From JBKCUI01 sp052161625 (GTDB taxonomy: Bacteria > Planctomycetota > Planctomycetia > Pirellulales > Pirellulaceae), in the NCBI GenBank assembly GCA_052161625.1, contig CP197412.1: DNA of 64,000 nt; one strand, 5' to 3'. Under the pieces are notes generated by a model that was not told the DNA's origin, did not search any database, and was given only the letters and a program-made list of their open reading frames with translations. Position numbers and translations under genes: made by a program. Below, one piece after another: positions 10,540 through 18,868 of the stretch. Each line of letters opens with the position of its first letter. Position 1 is the first letter of the stretch.

Positions 10540-11307
10540 TCAATGGCCTCCCGAGGGCTTCGCTTCGGCAGCAGCTTGCGCTTTTTCTTCTTCGTCTAAG
10601 CGAATCGCTTCCGCATCCAAGCTTCGATTGTTTATCAGGCGTTCGGTTTGGGAGGAAGGGGCTTCGAAGATCTCGGTGAGGACGAAGACCTCGACGCGAG
10701 AATCGAGTTCGGGGTCTACTTCATCCCCTTTGAAACGGGGTTCGGAGTGACCGGCGGCACTGACTCGAATGCGGCGAGGGTCGATTCCTTCATCGATCAA
10801 GAACTGCGAAACGATCATCGCTCGGCGGAACGAAATGGTCCAAGCGTCGAGAGCCGATTGGGCTGGGTTTCCGCCATTGTTGGCTGCGTGGCCACGGACA
10901 TCGATTCGGTGCTGTTTCCCTTCGAGTTCGGGGAGCAATTGAACCAATTCCTTCTTACCGTCTTCGGAGAGTTCGATGGAGTTGAGTTCAAATCGAATGA
11001 TCTTGCCTACGTTGGAGCGTTCCCCTTCGTCGCTCATCTCGCGATGCTTGGCCTCTTCCTCGGTCTTTTTGGAGCCCCGCGATTTGACTGTTCTGCGACT
11101 GCCGTTGCCGACAGCGGACGAGTTGACAAGGGACTTCGCGTCGCTGCCGGTCATTCGTTTTCCGCTGGGGTTGCGAAAGTGTTCAGCGACTGCCTCTTTC
11201 ACATCCGAGCTCTGCGACGTCAACCACATCACCATGAAGAAGGCCATCATCGCGGTTACGAAGTCCGCGTAGGCGACTTTCCATGCACCACCACCTTTAC
11301 CCGCCAT
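10540..11307 (-). CDS. motB: Flagellar motor stator protein MotB
   Basis: 255 residues. The N-terminus AWKVAYADFVTAMMAFFMVM is the MotB signature, with the proton-binding Asp at residue 15 at the cytoplasmic end of the single membrane helix. A linker rich in Ser, Arg and Lys (residues about 40-95) follows, then an OmpA/MotB peptidoglycan-binding domain (LLPELEGKQHRIDVRGHAAN, later RRIRVSAAGHSEPRFKGDEV). It anchors the stator to peptidoglycan and couples proton flow to rotation. It lies two bases after motA, the standard stator pair. The C-terminal 40 residues are Glu/Ala-rich and unassigned. Confidence 0.93.
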   Translation of the reverse strand: MAGKGGGAWKVAYADFVTAMMAFFMVMWLTSQSSDVKEAVAEHFRNPSGKRMTGSDAKSLVNSSAVGNGSRRTVKSRGSKKTEEEAKHREMSDEGERSNVGKIIRFELNSIELSEDGKKELVQLLPELEGKQHRIDVRGHAANNGGNPAQSALDAWTISFRRAMIVSQFLIDEGIDPRRIRVSAAGHSEPRFKGDEVDPELDSRVEVFVLTEIFEAPSSQTERLINNRSLDAEAIRLDEEEKAQAAAEAKPSGGH

Positions 11308-11309
11308 GT

Positions 11310-12176
11310 TTAGGAACCTCCCGAGTCAACAGCTTTGAAGAGAGCTTCCATTTCTTCTGGCGAAGGTCTCAGGTCTTGGCTGAGTCCTCGGCGGCCCGTT
11401 TCGATGGCCATCTTTGGCTGCATGCCATTGAAGAACCCTTGCAGGACGCAGGCGATGGTTCGGAAGTAAGCTCCTTCCTCGTGACCGATCAACTCCATCT
11501 TTCCCGCGAGTGGAGCGAAGAAGCCGTAAGAAGCGAGAATACCTAAGAAGGTACCGACGAGTGCAGCACCCACCTTGTGACCGATTTCAGCCGGAGGGCC
11601 ATCGATGTGTCCCATCGTGATCACAATTCCGAGAACGGCAGCGACGATTCCGAAGCCGGGAAGACCGTCCGCCGTTTTCGAGAGAACACCGATGGGGAGG
11701 TGATGTTCTTCTTCCATCGCTTTCAGTTCAATATCCATGAGGTTCCCGACATCTTCTGGGCGAACCGATCCGTCGATAACCGGACCGAAGGCGCCTTTGA
11801 TGAAGTCGGTCGCATGGTGATCCGCTGCGAGTTTGGGATATTTGGCGAAGACAGCGCTTTTGTGCGGGTCGGCAATATGGCCTTCGAGGGCTAGCAATCC
11901 ATCGCGTCGAGCAATTCGGAACAGCTCGTAGAGCGCTGAAAAGGTTTCCTCGTAGGATCTTTTACTGTAGGGGGACCCTTTGAGGGCTTGGATGATGCCT
12001 TTCACAAGTCCCTTTAGTACCGCGGGAGAGGACATCACGATGAGAGCCCCCATCGATGCGCCACCGATGGTCAACACTTCGGAGGGGTGGATCAATGCTT
12101 CGATATGCCCGCCGGCCCACATAAAGCCGCCGAGAACACATCCGCAAACAACAAGACATCCAACGATGACAACCAT
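11310..12176 (-). CDS. motA: Flagellar motor stator protein MotA
   Basis: 288 residues from ATG 12176, chosen because GGAGAAG sits 3-9 bases upstream and because the family begins close to this point (MVVIVGCLVVCGCVLGGFMWAGG is the first helix). An alternative ATG at 12224 would add 16 residues. Four helices are visible: two near the N-terminus (about 3-23 and 30-50) and two near 185-230 (GLPGFGIVAAVLGIVITMG, VGAALVGTFLGILASYGFFA). The long cytoplasmic loop holds conserved charged positions of the family (RDGLLALEGHI). The Pro residues next to the last two helices match the torque-transmission prolines. It forms the proton channel with MotB, 2 bases downstream. Confidence 0.93.
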   Translation of the reverse strand: MVVIVGCLVVCGCVLGGFMWAGGHIEALIHPSEVLTIGGASMGALIVMSSPAVLKGLVKGIIQALKGSPYSKRSYEETFSALYELFRIARRDGLLALEGHIADPHKSAVFAKYPKLAADHHATDFIKGAFGPVIDGSVRPEDVGNLMDIELKAMEEEHHLPIGVLSKTADGLPGFGIVAAVLGIVITMGHIDGPPAEIGHKVGAALVGTFLGILASYGFFAPLAGKMELIGHEEGAYFRTIACVLQGFFNGMQPKMAIETGRRGLSQDLRPSPEEMEALFKAVDSGGS

Positions 12177-12397
12177 GACTTCTCCGATGCGAGGCCGACT
12201 TGGTCGGAGAACATCCCCTCCCATCGAGCCTTGGGGATATAGCTCCCAAACGTCCGAGGAGCAAGCGATCGGAGTGCGAAAGAGGAATCGCGTGGGCAGA
12301 GATTGACGGATGGAGCGGTCGTATCGATGATGCGGTTTTCGTGGTCCGTTCTCTCAAGTTCCATCGGTTCGTCGAGCCGGTCCCAACGAGGCGTCGT

Positions 12398-12895
12398 GTG
12401 CACCCGGTCTTCCAAACTGAATCCGTTTTGCTCGAGCAGTGCAAACTGACACATCTGCGCGCATCGGGGCCTGGGGGACAGAATCGAAACAAGGTGGAAA
12501 CCGCCGTGGAGTGGATACACCTACCGTCGGGCTGTCGCGGGCAAGCATCGGAGCGTCGCAGTCAGAAAGAGAACCGCGACGTAGCAGTGCACCGGCTCCG
12601 AGAGCAACTCGCGGTTCACATCCGGACAGAGCCGACCGAGGAAGGGAGGCTCGTAACCAACCGTTACACCGATGGACTCGGCCGAATCAACATCTCGGAG
12701 GGGAATTGGGAGTGGCCCATGGTTCTTACTGAGGTGCTGAATCGGTTAGCGTATCACCAGTGGGAGATTCCACCTGCGGCCGAGGAGCTGAGCACGACGA
12801 CGTCGCAAATCATCAAGCTCCTTCGCAAATCCCGGCCCGCGCTCGAACGGGTGAACTCGCAGCGCCAATCGCTTGGTCGATCGGCGCTACGTTGA
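12398..12895 (+). CDS. Peptide chain release factor-like protein (GGQ domain)
   Basis: 165 residues from GTG 12398, with GAGG 5-8 bases upstream; longer in-frame starts exist upstream but overlap motA and show no homology. Residues 21-35 are RASGPGGQNRNKVET: the GGQ motif (26-28) is the catalytic tripeptide for peptidyl-tRNA hydrolysis in class I release factors and ArfB/YaeJ. The next residues (VEWIHLPSGCRGQASERRSQ, KENRDVAVHRLREQLAV) complete an RF-1 domain. The C-terminal 70 residues differ from ArfB and end in a basic stretch. It lacks the codon-recognition domains, so a ribosome-rescue role similar to ArfB or a planctomycete RF-like protein is likely. Confidence 0.8.
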   Translation: MHPVFQTESVLLEQCKLTHLRASGPGGQNRNKVETAVEWIHLPSGCRGQASERRSQKENRDVAVHRLREQLAVHIRTEPTEEGRLVTNRYTDGLGRINISEGNWEWPMVLTEVLNRLAYHQWEIPPAAEELSTTTSQIIKLLRKSRPALERVNSQRQSLGRSALR

Positions 12896-12977
12896 TTCGG
12901 ACTGTCTCAAGAGTCTAACGAGTGCTAGACGGAGACAGTTAAGACGGAGACAGCTTGGACCGACTCCACTTGGCACA

Positions 12978-15900
12978 TTAGATCGATTCCACTTGGCTGA
13001 GTCGGATCAAGGAAACGAGTTCGTCGGTCGACATACGACCGGCGCGATCCGCGCCATCGAGAACGCCGCTGATCAGTTCTCGTTTGTCGGCGTGGAGGGC
13101 GAGAATCTGTTGTTCGATCGTGTCCTTGGCGACGAGCCGGTAGACTGTTACGGCCCGTTGTTGTCCGATTCGGTGGGCTCGGTCGGTGGCTTGATCTTCG
13201 ACGGCCGGGTTCCACCATGGATCCATGTGGATGACATAGTCGGCAGCGGTCAAGTTAAGACCGGTTCCCCCTGCTTTGAGGGAGATCAAGAAGAGGTCCC
13301 CTTCGCCCGCTTGGAAACGATCAACGGCTTCTTGTCGCTTCGCAGCAGGAGTCGATCCATCTAGGTATTGGTAGGTGACGCCAGTCTTGTCCAACGCTTC
13401 CCGTAGCAGAGACAGGTGCTGCACGAATTGGCTGAAGACCAATGCGCGATGCTCACCTTCGCGAAGTTCTTCGACGATTTCCATGAAGAGATCGAGCTTA
13501 GCAGACGATTCCGTCCATCGCTTGTCCACCAGTGCCGGGTGGCAAGAAAGTTGTCGCAGTCGCGTCAACCAAGCGAGAACGCGAATGCGCATTTGGGAGT
13601 CGCTATCTTCTCCTTCGGGTTGCGTGAGTTCATTGATCGCTGCCAAGCGTGCTGCGTCGTATTTCTTTCGCTCTTCTGTCGAGAGCTCGGCGAATCGAAC
13701 GACTTCGGTTCGTTCCGGCAGTTCCGACAAAACTTCCTTTTTGGTACGCCGTAAGATGAAGGGACGAACCACGCGCCCGAGAGCTTGCAGGCGATCGCGA
13801 TTGCCCTGTCGTTCGATTGGTTCTGCGAAATTCTTTCGGAAGCGATCCCAGGACCCGAGCAGACCCGGGCTCACGGTTCGCATCAAGCTCCACAATTCCC
13901 CCAGGTGGTTTTCGAGCGGGGTACCCGAGAGAGCGATTCGCCAGTCGGCGTCGAGCTGGCGAACGGCCTGCGCCGTTTTCGTTTGGAAGTTCTTGATGAA
14001 TTGCGCTTCGTCCAGCACGAGCGTATACCAAGATCGCGCGGTGAATCGGTCGACGTCTCGTTGGAGCAACTGATAGCTGGTGATGATCAGATCCCCTGCA
14101 CCTGCGCTATCGATCAAGGTTTGGCGATCATGTTCGCGATACAGTTTTGGTTTGAGCGAGGGAGCAAATCGTTCTGCCTCTCGTTGCCAGTTCGAACCGA
14201 CGCTGGTGGGGGCGATGATCAACGCGGCACCTTTGTTTGCCCGATCGAGCAGCACGCCGAGGGTTTGAACGGTTTTTCCGAGACCCATGTCGTCCGCCAG
14301 ACAACCGCCGATTCCCCAGTGGGCAAGTCGAGCAAGCCAGCTGTAGCCAGCCTTTTGGTACTCGCGCAAGTCTGCGTTCAAGTTCGCTGGAACCTTTGGT
14401 TGCAGTGTTTTGGCGGTTCGCAGGCGATCCAGTGCATCGCGCCAGGACGAGTCCGCCTCGTAGGTGATATCCGTGCCCAGCGCTTCCTCGATGACTGCGG
14501 TCGCGGCGCGGGAAACGCGAATCTGTCCAGATTCTGTGCTCGAAACGTCTTGGATGCTGTTCAAACGTTGGCGCAGTTGTTCCGAGATCATGGCGAATTG
14601 GCCATCCCCCAAGGGAACGAATCTTCTGCCACCGCGAAGAGCTGCAAGAAGTTCCGCGAGGGGAATTTCGAGGCCCTCGAGTTGTGCGACCCCTTCGACT
14701 CCGAACCAGTCTCGTTGGCTCGTCAGACGGACTTGCAGCCGCTGCGGTGTGATCTCGCCGATAATCCGCATCGGTTGGCTCTTAGGCCAGCAGACGGTCG
14801 GTGCGTCTTCCCCAAGCTGCTGGATGCGTTGGATCAAGTCCAAGGCTTCGTCCGGTGTTTCGGCGATCCAGGTGTAGGGGCTTTCGTAGGAAAGCCGACC
14901 AAGCTCGAGCACCCCTGCGACTTCATCGGCTCGCATCGCTTCCTCTTCCAGGGCGCGAAGCAATTGAAATCGTCCTGCTGCGGTGGCGACACGCAGTCGA
15001 TCCGGTTCCATTCCAGGGACCGGTGCTTCGCGGACCAAATCGCAAGCCACGCGGAGAGAGACCATCAAGCTTTCTTTGCTAAAGGGAGAAAGGTGCAACT
15101 CGATGTTCGGTTCAAGCGGTTGTTCGGGACCGGCCAATCGCTCCGGCAAGTTGATCTGCACTTGAAGGGGATTTGCAGCCGCGGCGACGAGATCCGCGAA
15201 TCGCTCTGCGGTTTCTTGATCGAAAACCGCTTCTCGACGTTCTGCCATTTGCAGATCGTCGATCAGTCGCTTCATCTTTTGGTCCAGGGTGCTGACCAAA
15301 ATGCAGCGTTGATCGCGATCCAATCGGAACATGACCGATTCGTTGTTATTGATGCTACCGATCGAGCAATTCGCTGCTTCTTGTGTGGAGACAATTTGAT
15401 AGTCCCCTTGGAAAACACTCGGGCGATACGTTTCCGATTCTTCTTCGACACGTACTTCGAGTGGGCATTCTCGAATTCGGATGGGTGTTTGATTTTCATC
15501 GTCGAGCGTCACGTTGGGATGATCGTAGAGCAGCTTAAAGCACTCGCGAATCATACGTGGGGTTTGGCCTCGGTAGGATTCCTCGGCAGCTTGCAAGAGG
15601 AGCACCAGCGTTCGATCCGACGCATGGCTCAACGTAGTTTCGTCGACGGTATCCAGGGATTCGCGAACAAGCCGCCCTTTATTCCATCCGCCCCGCTTTC
15701 GCATCGTTTGCAAATAGGGATTGATTCGAACGGAATGCTGGGTGAACGCGACTCTCCATTGAACGCGAGTCAATCTTTCGCGTTCCTGCGGCTCCTCGTC
15801 GCTCGGTTCCAGTTCAGGGATCTTCAAGTAGTCCAGCGACTCGACAAACTTTTTACCTGCGTGTCGTCCGTCGGTGATGCAACTCTCCATCCATTGCATC

Positions 15901-16304
15901 GCATCATCGGTCGACTTTTGACTCAAGTTTCGGCGCAGAAAGTGCAAGCAGAAGATCTGGTGGACACAAGGCTTGATCTCTTCGGTGCAAGAGCATTGAG
16001 CGCTGAGTTGACGCACAACGCGAACACTCGGATCGTCGACCGAAGCGCTTAGGTGGCGGGTATCGAGATCAAACAGGATGCTGGTGTTGTACTGACCGCG
16101 AACGGGCGAGACGCCTTGCAGCTCGAAATCCCACTGGAGCGTCGACTCTGCACGCTTGAGACGAGGAAGGTCGTTGGAAGAGTAATATCGGGCCATCAGC
16201 AATTGCTGTGGGCGGATCTTTCTCTCGAGCTGTGCAATCGCTTGGAGTATATGGACAATCAATCCGGTCGCCTTGGGAGGGTCCAGTTGTGCCAAGTTCG
16301 TCAT
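12978..16304 (-). CDS. SWIM zinc-finger SNF2-family DNA helicase
   Basis: 1108 residues from ATG 16304; an in-frame TTG at 16379 would add 25 residues. The N-terminus has a SWIM zinc finger, CxC..CxH (Cys104, Cys106, Cys113, His115), followed by a long beta-rich middle region typical of bacterial HepA/RapA-like SNF2 proteins. The ATPase core starts near residue 660: Walker A region DDMGLGKTVQTLG, motif II LDEAQFIKN, motif III SGTPLENHLGELWSLM. The helicase C-lobe has QYLDGSTPAAKRQEAVDRFQ, SLKAGGTGLNLTAADYVIHM and RAHRIGQQRAVTVYRLVA. It probably remodels nucleoprotein or RNA polymerase complexes using ATP. It stands alone, with a Nudix gene divergent from it. Confidence 0.95.
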   Translation of the reverse strand: MTNLAQLDPPKATGLIVHILQAIAQLERKIRPQQLLMARYYSSNDLPRLKRAESTLQWDFELQGVSPVRGQYNTSILFDLDTRHLSASVDDPSVRVVRQLSAQCSCTEEIKPCVHQIFCLHFLRRNLSQKSTDDAMQWMESCITDGRHAGKKFVESLDYLKIPELEPSDEEPQERERLTRVQWRVAFTQHSVRINPYLQTMRKRGGWNKGRLVRESLDTVDETTLSHASDRTLVLLLQAAEESYRGQTPRMIRECFKLLYDHPNVTLDDENQTPIRIRECPLEVRVEEESETYRPSVFQGDYQIVSTQEAANCSIGSINNNESVMFRLDRDQRCILVSTLDQKMKRLIDDLQMAERREAVFDQETAERFADLVAAAANPLQVQINLPERLAGPEQPLEPNIELHLSPFSKESLMVSLRVACDLVREAPVPGMEPDRLRVATAAGRFQLLRALEEEAMRADEVAGVLELGRLSYESPYTWIAETPDEALDLIQRIQQLGEDAPTVCWPKSQPMRIIGEITPQRLQVRLTSQRDWFGVEGVAQLEGLEIPLAELLAALRGGRRFVPLGDGQFAMISEQLRQRLNSIQDVSSTESGQIRVSRAATAVIEEALGTDITYEADSSWRDALDRLRTAKTLQPKVPANLNADLREYQKAGYSWLARLAHWGIGGCLADDMGLGKTVQTLGVLLDRANKGAALIIAPTSVGSNWQREAERFAPSLKPKLYREHDRQTLIDSAGAGDLIITSYQLLQRDVDRFTARSWYTLVLDEAQFIKNFQTKTAQAVRQLDADWRIALSGTPLENHLGELWSLMRTVSPGLLGSWDRFRKNFAEPIERQGNRDRLQALGRVVRPFILRRTKKEVLSELPERTEVVRFAELSTEERKKYDAARLAAINELTQPEGEDSDSQMRIRVLAWLTRLRQLSCHPALVDKRWTESSAKLDLFMEIVEELREGEHRALVFSQFVQHLSLLREALDKTGVTYQYLDGSTPAAKRQEAVDRFQAGEGDLFLISLKAGGTGLNLTAADYVIHMDPWWNPAVEDQATDRAHRIGQQRAVTVYRLVAKDTIEQQILALHADKRELISGVLDGADRAGRMSTDELVSLIRLSQVESI

Positions 16305-16511
16305 TCGATGTCGTTCCGTCCGTTTAAGTGAGCTCTGAGCAAGTCCAGTAGTTTGCCCGATGCAGGCTTGGTTTGACAAGGCGAAATTCCGGTTCTCACC
16401 TGCATCCCCGGGAGTTCCACCGAATTCCCATTTTCAGCATCGCAACCCCGGGGAAATTGGCTTAAGATGCAGGGTTCGAAAATTCTTGAACGATAGCTTT
16501 GAACAGACTTC

Positions 16512-17219
16512 ATGATGCTCGCTGGTACATTGCCTGAGGATTTGCGTCGGTTTCTCGGCGAGCCGCCGATTGCAGAACCGACTTGGCGTGCGTTCGCGAC
16601 GAGAGTGCAGGATGAGTTCGATCCCTATCGAATGCTGGCACCGCAGTATGCCTACGGGAGACATCGAGGCCCACCGCCACGTCTGGCACATCCCGCAGCC
16701 GTCATGCTTACTCTCTATCCGAACGGTCAAGGAGGGTGGTCGATTCCGCTGACCCTTCGGCCGCCCCAAATGCTCGATCACGCAGGGCAAGTCTCCTTGC
16801 CAGGTGGAAGATCCGAAAAAGGTGAGACGGTTTGGCAAACGGCCTGCCGCGAATACGGCGAAGAACTCGGCTGCACGACCGCTTTTCTACAACCCGTAGG
16901 TCAATTGAAATCGCTGTACGTTTATGCAAGTCGGCATGTGGTGACGCCGGTGCTCAGCGTTTGCCAAGAACCGACCCCTTTTGAGCCCAACGCGGAAGAA
17001 GTGGCGGAGTTGCTGTTTCTCCCCCTCGAACAGCTCTTGGTGCACGATGCTATCAAAGTGGGGGTGATGAAGCGTGGGAACTCGACATTCAACGCTCCTG
17101 GATTTTGGGTGGCGCAACATTTTGTTTGGGGAGCGACTGCGATGATCCTTGGCGAATTTCGGTTCGCTCTCTTACAAATGCAATCGCAACCGCTGGGCCG
17201 CGCAAGACAATCGCCATAG
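16512..17219 (+). CDS. Nudix hydrolase, CoA pyrophosphatase-like
   Basis: 235 residues. The Nudix box is complete: GRSEKGETVWQTACREYGEELG fits G-x5-E-x7-R-E-U-x-E-E-x-G. The preceding segment LTLRPPQMLDHAGQVSLPGG matches the UPF0035 (NUPM) motif of NudL/PCD1-type CoA and acyl-CoA diphosphatases, which release 4'-phosphopantetheine and 3',5'-ADP. It acts in the cytoplasm and needs Mg or Mn. The N-terminal extension of about 60 residues and a C-terminal tail are unassigned. It is divergent from the SNF2 gene, with about 200 bases between. Confidence 0.88.
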   Translation: MMLAGTLPEDLRRFLGEPPIAEPTWRAFATRVQDEFDPYRMLAPQYAYGRHRGPPPRLAHPAAVMLTLYPNGQGGWSIPLTLRPPQMLDHAGQVSLPGGRSEKGETVWQTACREYGEELGCTTAFLQPVGQLKSLYVYASRHVVTPVLSVCQEPTPFEPNAEEVAELLFLPLEQLLVHDAIKVGVMKRGNSTFNAPGFWVAQHFVWGATAMILGEFRFALLQMQSQPLGRARQSP

Positions 17220-17263
17220 CAGGCGCGTGGCAGAGCGTGCCGATTTTCCTTTTTCGACCGCTT

Positions 17264-17296
17264 CGCCGTTAGTCCGCCGTTAGTCCGCCGTTAACG
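17264..17296 (+). repeat. Three tandem 11-bp units
   Basis: CGCCGTTAGTC occurs twice (17264-17274, 17275-17285) and a third variant CGCCGTTAACG follows (17286-17296), between the Nudix gene and the next gene. It could be replication slippage. Confidence 0.7.
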
Positions 17297-17379
17297 CACC
17301 CCGGGTGCTTGAATTGGTTATGATAGGGACAACTTTCTGACTGTTCCAACGCAACCTTTTTCGCCCAGGAGTTGCGACG

Positions 17380-18783
17380 ATGGATATGCATCCACGCCTG
17401 TCGAACCCCCGCTACACGAGGTCCCTTGTTCCGGCCACCGCTCCTGTTCCGGCGACGGCTTCTCTGTTAGCGACCGCTCCATTATTTCGAGCGGATCAAG
17501 CTCCTGAGCCGATGCGAAAGCTGTTGGAGCAATTCGTTGGCAATGCCACTATCTATGGAAATACTTCGCCCTGGTCAGGGCCCACATTAGGAATCTGTTC
17601 CTCGCATTCCAAGCGTTATGGTTTCGCGGATCCGCAATGGCAGCAACCTGCGTTGGTCGCTGTCCAATTCGCGAAACAACACGGTTATCGTGTGTTGATC
17701 CCGGGTGAGGCACCTTACACCCCTGCGATTGTCCATGTGTGCAAACGATTGCAAACCTCGTTCTCGCTACTCATAGCCCAGCCATGCGAGACAGATAGCC
17801 GGAGGCAAGTCTCGGAGCCTACGGCTGCTCAGGAGGAAATCTATTTCATTTGCGAAGGGGATGTCGATGCGATCGATCCCAACCTTCGTCCTATCCCGCT
17901 GCAAGACCGTTCTCTATTCGGGCTATCGAATCAGCTGTTCGCTGTGCAGGTGTCCAAGGGGGGAAAGATGGAACAACTCCTACTGAAACGATTGGACCAA
18001 AGCGACGTGCCCACCTCGACGATCAAAGTGGCATGGACCTCGACCAAGGATAGTCGATGGATCCAACGAGGGGCTGTCGGTTGGTTTGGTGCTTGGAGTA
18101 CTGCAGCTCCATCGCACGTTGAAAAAACCGTGACTTCATGGCCGACCTGCCAACCGTTTTCGAAGGTGACCTATCAGCCAATTGTGCGTTCCTCAGCATT
18201 CATGCAGCGGACCAGCGACCGGTACTTGATCCACTGCACGCGGGCACGGCGGGGGCCTTGGCCGGATCAATCGTGGGAACAGTATTGCGACGAATTGCTT
18301 TTGGAACCGCAACGCGCGGAAGCAACACCATTGCAGTCACTGCTCCGCATCCTCACGTCTGGCAAGCTGATCGCGACGCGAGAACGCAAAACGGGTGGCA
18401 TCGCGTCGGTCTCCTTCTCGCAACAGAACTTGGAGGATCTGTTGAAGGCCCGCAAGTTTCAAAGGCATTTGGGGCGTTGGGATTGGGAACCGTACGGATT
18501 ACTCCTCGCGGCGGATCGACTCAAGGAGCTTGGGGCCGTACCTGTGCAGTACGTAGATAGAAAGCGATCGAATCAGATTCCATCCAACGAATGGCCGAAG
18601 GTGCAGTTCGTGGATGATGCAGGCGGAGGGCAAGATTGGCGGGAGGAACGCGAATGGCGCGTGTTTGACGACGTGAGGCTATCGCGATGTTGGTCTTCTC
18701 CCGGGTTTGTCTTTGTCCCGTCGTTTTCCGAAGCAAGACTGGTTCAGCACCTTTCATGCTGGCCTGTTCTGGTCGTTCGGTAG
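17380..18783 (+). CDS. Conserved-looking protein of unknown function
   Basis: 467 residues. ATG 17380 follows CAGGAGT with an 8-base spacer. The first 40 residues are a Pro/Ala/Thr-rich repeat (VPATAPVPATASLLATAPLF), probably disordered. Residues 60-150 look alpha/beta (LGICSSHSKRYGFADPQWQQ). The C-terminal half holds the best conserved-looking motifs: LLRILTSGKLIATRERKTGG, FQRHLGRWDWEPYGLLLAAD and DWREEREWRVFDDVRL. A late E-R-E-W-R after a W-EPYG motif recalls uncharacterised proteins whose end resembles DUF2971. No membrane helix or signal is seen. Not recognised; function not assigned. Flanked by unrelated genes on both sides. Confidence 0.7.
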   Translation: MDMHPRLSNPRYTRSLVPATAPVPATASLLATAPLFRADQAPEPMRKLLEQFVGNATIYGNTSPWSGPTLGICSSHSKRYGFADPQWQQPALVAVQFAKQHGYRVLIPGEAPYTPAIVHVCKRLQTSFSLLIAQPCETDSRRQVSEPTAAQEEIYFICEGDVDAIDPNLRPIPLQDRSLFGLSNQLFAVQVSKGGKMEQLLLKRLDQSDVPTSTIKVAWTSTKDSRWIQRGAVGWFGAWSTAAPSHVEKTVTSWPTCQPFSKVTYQPIVRSSAFMQRTSDRYLIHCTRARRGPWPDQSWEQYCDELLLEPQRAEATPLQSLLRILTSGKLIATRERKTGGIASVSFSQQNLEDLLKARKFQRHLGRWDWEPYGLLLAADRLKELGAVPVQYVDRKRSNQIPSNEWPKVQFVDDAGGGQDWREEREWRVFDDVRLSRCWSSPGFVFVPSFSEARLVQHLSCWPVLVVR

Positions 18784-18868
18784 CAGCGACGCCAAGATCC
18801 AGGGGCTAGAGATCCAGGATGCCAGCCACCGCGATCGCGGCTGACATCGTTTAAATTTGGTCCGTCCT

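Noticed and set aside
12224..12397. Longer starts for the GGQ protein and for MotA.
   Set aside because: They overlap each other and lack homology; the chosen starts carry ribosome binding sites and begin at the family N-terminus.
13785..16052. A 755-codon plus-strand open frame.
   Set aside because: It lies entirely inside the SNF2 gene on the other strand, and its protein is Cys/Phe/Arg-rich without domains. It is an antisense shadow of a long GC-rich gene.
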